Shown: one piece after another, positions 59,258-64,000 of the stretch | Layout: every line of letters begins with the position of its first letter | How positions within the stretch are numbered: the first letter of the stretch is position 1 | Source of the DNA: Paracraurococcus sp042666655 | GTDB taxonomy: Bacteria > Pseudomonadota > Alphaproteobacteria > Acetobacterales > Acetobacteraceae | Length of the DNA stretch: 64,000 nucleotides | Direction of reading: 5' to 3' | NCBI RefSeq assembly: GCF_042666655.1 | Contig: NZ_JBHTDE010000003.1 | Span: 620,001 to 684,000, forward strand | Notes under the pieces: generated by a model | What the model saw: the letters and a program-made list of their open reading frames with translations, nothing else | Told to the model about the DNA's origin: nothing | Database searches by the model: none | Program-made: the position numbers and the translations under genes

Positions 59258-59883
59258 CGCTTCGCCAGGGCGAGGCCGATGCCCAGCGCGACCATCGCGC
59301 CGCCCGAGGCCTGCCGCAGGCGGCGGATCAGATTGGGGCGCGTCGCGGCGCCGTCCCGCATGCCGCTCGCCGCGAAGGCCACCGCGATGTCGGCAAGGGT
59401 GTTCAGCACCACCGAGACGGCGCCGAGCAGGACGAATTGCAGCGCGACATGGCCCGCGGCGGGGTCGAGGAATTGCGGGACGAAGGCGAGGAAGAAGGCG
59501 GCCGTCTTGGGGTTCAGCGCCTCGACCAGCACGCCTTCGCGGAAGGCCCGCCGCAGCCCGACCGCGGGTGCGGCGGGGCCACCGTCGAGGACCGCCGATG
59601 CGTCCCGGACGGTGCGAAGGCCGAGCCAGACCAGGTAGGCGGCGCCGGCCAGCTTCAGGGCGGTGAACAGGTCCGCGCTGGCGAGCACGAGGGCGGAGAC
59701 GCCCAGGCTGCCGGCCAGGACATGGACCAGCCCGCCCAGGCCGGTGCCGAGGCTGGAGGCGACGCCTTCCGCCCGGCCGCCGGCCAGGGTCCGCGCCGCG
59801 ACATAAAAGAGCCCCGGTCCGGGCGTGACCGCGAGCAGCAAGGCCGCGGCGAGGTAGAGAAGGAATTGGGTCAGGTCCACCAT
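59245..59883 (-). CDS. LysE/RhtB-family amino-acid exporter
   Basis: This 212-residue inner-membrane protein with about six helices has the LysE signature near the N terminus (LLLAVTPGPGLFYVAARTLAGG), then AYLVWLGLRTVRD and EALNPKTAAFFLAFVPQF. It exports amino acids or their analogues; the substrate is unknown. It is a single gene. Confidence 0.9.
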   Translation of the reverse strand: MVDLTQFLLYLAAALLLAVTPGPGLFYVAARTLAGGRAEGVASSLGTGLGGLVHVLAGSLGVSALVLASADLFTALKLAGAAYLVWLGLRTVRDASAVLDGGPAAPAVGLRRAFREGVLVEALNPKTAAFFLAFVPQFLDPAAGHVALQFVLLGAVSVVLNTLADIAVAFAASGMRDGAATRPNLIRRLRQASGGAMVALGIGLALAKRPAG

Positions 59884-59986
59884 GCCTGGGCGTCTAGAGG
59901 ATTTGTCGCCCGCCGCTCATGCCGGCCCGGAGGTGTCCAGCGGCCTTTCGGCCGATAATGGGGGGCCGGGGGGCAAACCACCTGGC

Positions 59987-61432
59987 CTAGCCGGCGGCCA
60001 AGGCCCGCAGCGCCTCCAGCCGTACCTTCCCCAGCGCGGTCCGCGGCAGCGCCGCCACCGCCACCACCGCGCGTGGCTGCTTGAAGCGGGCGATCTGCCC
60101 CTCGAAGTGCCGCAGCACCGCCGCCGCCTCGAAGCCCGGCCCGGGGACCACCACGGCCACCGGCACCTCCCCCCAGCGCGGGTCGGGCCGGCCGCAGACC
60201 GCGCCTTCCAGCACGCCGGGCGCGGTGCGGAGGATGCGTTCCACCTCGGCCGGGTAGATGTTCTCGCCGCCCGAGATGATCAGGTGCTTCAGCCGGTCGG
60301 TGAACCAGAACCGCCCGGCCGCGTCCTGCCGGCCGACGTCGCCGGAGGCGAACCAGCCGTCGCGGAAGGCCGCGGCGGTCTCGGCCGGGGCGTTCCAGTA
60401 GCCGCGCGCGACATGCGGGCCGCGCAGCTGGATCTCGCCGGGGGTGCCGGGCGGCACCTCGTGCCCCGCGGCATCCACTAGGCGCGCCTCGGCGTGCAGC
60501 GCCGCCCGGCCGAGACTGCCGGGTGCGGCCAGCGCCTCCGCCCTGGTCTGGACGATGGCGATGGGGCCGGTCTCGGTCGCGCCATAGACCTGCTGCACCG
60601 GGATGCCGCGGGCGTGGAAGGCCCGGATCAGGTCCAGCGGCACCTCGGACGACCCGGCGCCGACGGCGCGGAGGGAGGAGAGGTCGGCCGCCTCCCAGCC
60701 GGGATGCGCGACGAGCGCCTGCATCACCGCCGGGACCAGCAGGGTCACTGTGGGCCGGTGGGTGGCGATGGCGGCGAAGGTGGCGGCGGCATCGAAGCGC
60801 GGCAGCAGCACCACCTCGGCGCCCGCCAGCAGGGCCGGGGTGGTCTGGATGTTCAGCCCGCCGACATGGAACATCGGCAGCATGGTCAGCACCCGGTCGG
60901 CGGCGGTGAGCGCGAAGGCATGCCGGGCGTTCAGCGCGTTGCAGCAGAGGGCACGCTGGTCGAGCACCGCGCCCTTGGGCCTTCCGGTGGTGCCGGAGGT
61001 ATAGACCAGCAGGACCGGGTCACCCGGCGAGCCGGCCGCGGGCGGGGCGGTGGCGGGGACGGGATCGGCCTCGGCATCCAGCAGGGCGCAGCCGGGCGGG
61101 GCGGCGGCCCCCGCTGCGGCCGCCATCTCCCGCGTCGCGGCGAGCAGGCGGGCGCCGCTGTCCTCGAGGATGAAGCGCAATTCGGGTGCGGCCAGGCGCC
61201 AGTTGAGCGGCACCAGGATGGCGCCGAGCCGGGCGCAGGCGAAGAGCAGCACGAGCTGCGCCGGGTGGTTCTGGCCGAGGAAGCCGAGCCGGTCGCCGTG
61301 GCCGAGGCCGCGCGCGGCGAGCATCGCGGCGGCGGCGAGGATGCGGTCGTGCAGCGCGGCGTAGGTGAGGGTGCCGCCCGGGCCGGAGAGTGCGACGGCG
61401 GCTGGCGGGTGGGCCTCGATCCAGCGATGCAT
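59987..61432 (-). CDS. AMP-dependent acyl-CoA synthetase/ligase
   Basis: The 481-residue enzyme activates a carboxylic acid through an acyl-adenylate to its CoA ester. The ANL-family motifs are clear: LVYTSGTTGRPKGAVL (P-loop-like A3), QVYGATETG (A5), GWFASGDVGRQD (A7), and the C-terminal IISGGENIYPAEVE and LPRTALGKVRLEAL with the catalytic Lys. The N terminus at the ATG 61432 matches family length. The acid is unknown. It is downstream of an acyl-CoA dehydrogenase, with repeat F between. Confidence 0.92.
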   Translation of the reverse strand: MHRWIEAHPPAAVALSGPGGTLTYAALHDRILAAAAMLAARGLGHGDRLGFLGQNHPAQLVLLFACARLGAILVPLNWRLAAPELRFILEDSGARLLAATREMAAAAGAAAPPGCALLDAEADPVPATAPPAAGSPGDPVLLVYTSGTTGRPKGAVLDQRALCCNALNARHAFALTAADRVLTMLPMFHVGGLNIQTTPALLAGAEVVLLPRFDAAATFAAIATHRPTVTLLVPAVMQALVAHPGWEAADLSSLRAVGAGSSEVPLDLIRAFHARGIPVQQVYGATETGPIAIVQTRAEALAAPGSLGRAALHAEARLVDAAGHEVPPGTPGEIQLRGPHVARGYWNAPAETAAAFRDGWFASGDVGRQDAAGRFWFTDRLKHLIISGGENIYPAEVERILRTAPGVLEGAVCGRPDPRWGEVPVAVVVPGPGFEAAAVLRHFEGQIARFKQPRAVVAVAALPRTALGKVRLEALRALAAG

Positions 61433-61448
61433 CAGGGCAGGGATGCAA

Positions 61449-61585
61449 GCTTGGGGAGGGAAGAGTGTTCCCTCCCCAGGCCCCACCCTTCCTTTCTGCG
61501 GGTTGGCGCCTGCCGCGCGTCGGGTCCCGACTCCCAGGAATAGATGAGGGGGTCTGGGGGAGAATACTTTCTCCCCCAGCCTTCG
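61449..61585 (+). repeat. Three-hairpin intergenic repeat, copy F
   Basis: This copy has the same orientation as B, D and E. It carries the left hairpin GGGGAGGGAAGAGTGTTCCC and its partner, the GCGGGTTGGCGCCTGCCGCGCG central arm and the right hairpin GGGGGAGAATACTTTCTCCCCC. It ends about seven bases from the acyl-CoA dehydrogenase stop at 61592. It separates two genes of the same operon direction. Confidence 0.8.
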
Positions 61586-61591
61586 CTTCCC

Positions 61592-62836
61592 TCATTCATC
61601 CGTCTCGCCCTTCTCGTACAGCGCCTCGCGCCCGATGCGGTCGATGCAGAGCTCCGCGGTCCAGGGCAGCATCAGCGCGCCGCAGCGGGCGTCGCGATAC
61701 AGCCGTTCCAGCGGCAGGGATTTCAGCATGGACTGGCCGCCGCAGGTGCGGACCGCCTTCGCGGCCAGCGCCGCGGCATTCTCCATCACCGTGTGCTGCG
61801 CCGCCCAGGCGCGCAGCAATTGTTCCTTCGAGGGATCGGGCCGGGCATCGGTGATGGCCTGGAACCAGAGCGCCTTGGTCTGTTCCAGCATCACCCGCAT
61901 CTCGGCCACCGCGACCTGCTTGGTCGGGTACATCCGGCGCTTCACCGGCGGGGTGCCGGGCCATTCGCCGCGCAGGTATCGCACGGTGAAGTCGTAGGCC
62001 GCCTGGGCGATGCCCATATAGGCGGGCGACAGGGTCATGAACATGTGCGGCCAGCGCGTCGCCGCCTGGAAGTAGAGGCCGGCCGGCATCAGCGCCGCGT
62101 CCTCCTCGACGAAGACGTCGCGGAAGACCAGGTTGCGGGAGACGGTGCCGCGCATGCCGAGCGGATCCCACTCGCCCTCCACCGTGACGCCGGCCGCCTC
62201 GCGCGGCACCGCGAGGTACAGCGTGTCGCGGCGCGACAGCCGTTCGGCGTCGTCCTTCACCTCGGTGCAGAGCACGCCGTAGTGGTCGGCATGGCCGGCG
62301 AGGCTGGCGAAGATCTTCCGGCCGCTGACCAGGTAGCCGCCGGGCACGCGCCGCGCCGTGGTGCCGAAGGGCACGCCGCCGGCGGCCGCCGCGCCGCCCT
62401 CGGAGAAGGGCTGCGCATAGATCGCGCCGTCCCGCAGGATGCGGTCGTAGTGGCGCCGGCGGCGGCGGCGATGCTCGGCGCGGGTCTCGGCCGGCATCTC
62501 CAGGTCCTCGGTCAGCGCGCCGGTCCAGAGCGTGGAGCAGACATGCATGTTCCAGGTCAGCGCCGTCGCGCCGCAGTAGCGCCCCATCTCGGCCGCGGTC
62601 AGGCAATAGGCGCGGAAATCGGCGCCGCGCCCGCCCTCGTCGGCGGGGATGCAGATGCCGAGCAGCCCGTTGCCATGCATGTCGCGGTAGTTGTCGGTCG
62701 GGAAGCTCGCCTCCCGGTCCCAGCGGGGGGCGCGGGGGGCCAGCACCGCCTGGCCGAACGCCCGGGCCTCGGCGGAGAGCGCGGCTTCCTGCGCGGTCAG
62801 CCGGAAGGCGTCCGGGTCGAAGATCGGGGCGTCCAT
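61592..62836 (-). CDS. Acyl-CoA dehydrogenase family protein
   Basis: This 414-residue flavoenzyme has the three-domain ACAD layout: an N-terminal helical part with LLGICIPADEGGRGADF, a beta domain with AQPFSEGG and DPLGMRGTVSRNLVF, and a C-terminal helical part with CGGQSMLKSLPLERLYRDARC. The chain runs from the ATG at 62836, two bases after the alpha/beta hydrolase stop. It may act on the CoA ester of the compound handled by this operon. Confidence 0.9.
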   Translation of the reverse strand: MDAPIFDPDAFRLTAQEAALSAEARAFGQAVLAPRAPRWDREASFPTDNYRDMHGNGLLGICIPADEGGRGADFRAYCLTAAEMGRYCGATALTWNMHVCSTLWTGALTEDLEMPAETRAEHRRRRRRHYDRILRDGAIYAQPFSEGGAAAAGGVPFGTTARRVPGGYLVSGRKIFASLAGHADHYGVLCTEVKDDAERLSRRDTLYLAVPREAAGVTVEGEWDPLGMRGTVSRNLVFRDVFVEEDAALMPAGLYFQAATRWPHMFMTLSPAYMGIAQAAYDFTVRYLRGEWPGTPPVKRRMYPTKQVAVAEMRVMLEQTKALWFQAITDARPDPSKEQLLRAWAAQHTVMENAAALAAKAVRTCGGQSMLKSLPLERLYRDARCGALMLPWTAELCIDRIGREALYEKGETDE

Positions 62837-62838
62837 GC

Positions 62839-63573
62839 TCAGCCTTCCGGCAGGCCGCGGAGGAAGCCGGCGACCGCGGCGTTGAAGCCCGTGGTGTCCT
62901 CCAGGTGTGCGAGGTGCCCGCAGCCGGGCAGCACCGCCAGCCGGGCGCCGGGGATGGCGTCCCGCATGCGCTCCATGGTCCGCGGCGGCGCCAGCGCATC
63001 GGCCTCGCCGGCGACCAGCAAAGTGGGGGCGGCGAGGCGGCCGAGGTCGTCGCGCCGGTTGAAGGTGGTCAGGCAGCGGACGGCGGCGCGGTAGGCGGCC
63101 TCGGGCGCCGATGCCATGGCGGCCACCGCCAGGTCCACCAGGGCGGCGGGGGTGCCGGGTCGGAGCATGGGGCGGATGCTGGACTCGGCCAGCGCCGGCA
63201 TGTTCTGCCCGGTCTCCAGCGGCGCCAGGCGCTCGGCCAGGAAGGCCTTGGCGAAGGCGGGATCGCGGCCGCCGAAGGCCGGGGTGGTGGCATAGAGCAC
63301 CAGGCCGCGGACCCGGCCGGGGAAGCGCAGCGCGAAATCCAGCGCCAGCATGCCGCCGATCGAATGGCCGACCAGGTCGACGCGCGACAGGCCCTCGGCG
63401 TCGAGGTGCAGGCGCAGGAGATCGGCCCAGGCGGCGAAGCTGGTCTCGGCCGGCATGGGCGTGCCGGCGAAGCCGGGCAGCGGCCAGTCGATCACCGGGG
63501 CGGGGGCGAGGGCCGGCAGCACCGGCGCCCAGCTGGCGCCACCGATGCCGTGGAGCAGGAGGATGGGGGTCAT
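62839..63573 (-). CDS. Alpha/beta hydrolase (3-oxoadipate enol-lactonase / NicD-like)
   Basis: The 244-residue hydrolase has ILLLHGIGGASWAP, the nucleophile elbow LVGHSIGGMLALDFA (Ser) and LLVAGEADALAP, with the catalytic His in PGCGHLAHLED. It is of the PcaD/NicD type by general pattern. The gene next upstream resembles NicX, so N-formylmaleamate hydrolysis is a possible role, but this is contextual. It overlaps that gene by 4 bp. Confidence 0.83.
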   Translation of the reverse strand: MTPILLLHGIGGASWAPVLPALAPAPVIDWPLPGFAGTPMPAETSFAAWADLLRLHLDAEGLSRVDLVGHSIGGMLALDFALRFPGRVRGLVLYATTPAFGGRDPAFAKAFLAERLAPLETGQNMPALAESSIRPMLRPGTPAALVDLAVAAMASAPEAAYRAAVRCLTTFNRRDDLGRLAAPTLLVAGEADALAPPRTMERMRDAIPGARLAVLPGCGHLAHLEDTTGFNAAVAGFLRGLPEG

Positions 63574-64000
63574 GGCACCAGGCTTCCTTCGATCACCACC
63601 GGCCGGCCGTCGAGCGCGATGGTGCAGTTGCGGACGGGGATGTCGAAATGCCCCTCGGTGAAACGGCCGGCGAATTCGTTGGCGCCGGTCGAGAACAGGA
63701 AATTGCCGGCGAAGGCGCGGAGCTCGGTGCCGTTGGTGTCGCGGCGGTCGTACATCGCCAGGGCCTCGTAGCGCGCCCGGGGATTCATCCCCCAGCCGAC
63801 ATGGGAGACCGCATAGGCCGCCCGGTCGCCCCAGGCGGCGAGGTAGCGGCGCATCAATTCGGCATCCGTCCCATCGCCGTCGATCGCAACGATATGGTCG
63901 TCCCGCAAGGTCAGCCGGACAGAACGTTCCAGATAGCGTTTGAAAGTGAGGTTCGCGTCGCCCGCATCCAGCACCAGGGTGCCGTCCACGCTGCCGGCCC
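63570..64000 (-). CDS. NicX-like (2,5-dihydroxypyridine 5,6-dioxygenase / M29-like) protein, C-terminal part
   Basis: The gene runs in from beyond the right edge and only its last 143 or so codons are present. The fragment has YAVSHVGWGMNPRARYEALA, DTNGTELRAFAGNFLFSTGA and NEFAGRFTEGHFDIPVRNCT. I associate these with the NicX-type iron dioxygenase family (related to leucyl aminopeptidase M29). NicX opens the ring of 2,5-dihydroxypyridine in nicotinate breakdown. The putative GTG at 63989 is unlikely to be the true start. Confidence 0.6.
   Translation of the reverse strand, partial: AGSVDGTLVLDAGDANLTFKRYLERSVRLTLRDDHIVAIDGDGTDAELMRRYLAAWGDRAAYAVSHVGWGMNPRARYEALAMYDRRDTNGTELRAFAGNFLFSTGANEFAGRFTEGHFDIPVRNCTIALDGRPVVIEGSLVP

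Noticed and set aside
61433..61486. In-frame extension of the acyl-CoA ligase into repeat copy F
   Set aside because: It is repeat-derived. The ATG at 61432 gives the family N terminus.
1..64000. CRISPR array or prophage
   Set aside because: No short regularly spaced repeats and no phage structural, lysis or integrase genes were found. The holin-like gene at 11831 belongs with DUF883 and is not phage cargo.

Overview
The window is high-GC chromosomal DNA that looks like an alphaproteobacterium of the Acetobacteraceae (Roseomonas-like). This is inferred from the C4-pathway 5-aminolevulinate synthase, four Bug/TctC binding proteins, Tat-type leaders, a large NAD-glutamate dehydrogenase and a TAXI-TRAP transporter. 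No rRNA, tRNA or CRISPR array was found. Both edges cut features: a repeat element lies at the left edge, and a gene transcribed leftwards runs off the right edge.

Positions 1-20995 hold mostly housekeeping and catabolic genes. They are hemA, an ATC-hydrolase-family/DUF6817 pair, two tandem Bug proteins, a DMT exporter, a 1202-residue choice-of-anchor-I/5'-nucleotidase protein, 3-hydroxyisobutyryl-CoA hydrolase, a small RTX protein, a holin-like/DUF883 pair, a degenerate ABC ATPase, an exported superoxide dismutase, an SDR, an acetamidase, a secreted HERRH protein, corA, another Bug protein, a deaminase and a hydrolase. Positions 21133-42080 carry an mtnB-mtnD-mtnC-uraD overlapping operon, tatA, terC, a serine-less hydrolase homologue, a fourth Bug protein, a JmjC-type oxygenase, a fasciclin protein, NAD-GDH, mug, a UMF1 MFS transporter, a CBS-BON protein and a TAXI-TRAP pair.

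Positions 42149-58561 form an exopolysaccharide locus. It has yjbF- and yjbH-like genes, a WecA-like and a WbaP-like phosphoglycosyl transferase, a Wza-like SLBB export gene, a heparinase II/III protein, a Wzz-like and a Wzy-like protein. The export gene is split by a 5152-bp IS1595-type transposon at 46883-52034. It has 35-bp terminal inverted repeats (31 of 35 identical) and a perfect 8-bp target duplication, GAGAGGTC. Removing the element and one duplication restores one open frame of about 925-937 codons. The transposon carries its transposase, an XRE regulator, several small DNA-binding-like proteins and an AT-richer two-gene cassette. That cassette encodes a protein resembling the PUA/EVE-type sensor of Mrr-like restriction systems and a membrane-anchored coiled-coil protein. 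It is the best candidate here for an undescribed, possibly defensive, mobile system. The insertion probably abolishes polysaccharide export and may silence yjbH and the WecA-like gene downstream.

Positions 58562-64000 hold an orphan AbrB-like protein, a LysE exporter and a leftward catabolic operon: NicX-like dioxygenase, alpha/beta hydrolase, acyl-CoA dehydrogenase and acyl-CoA ligase.

A three-hairpin intergenic repeat of about 130-150 bp occurs six times, in both orientations, each time next to a stop codon.
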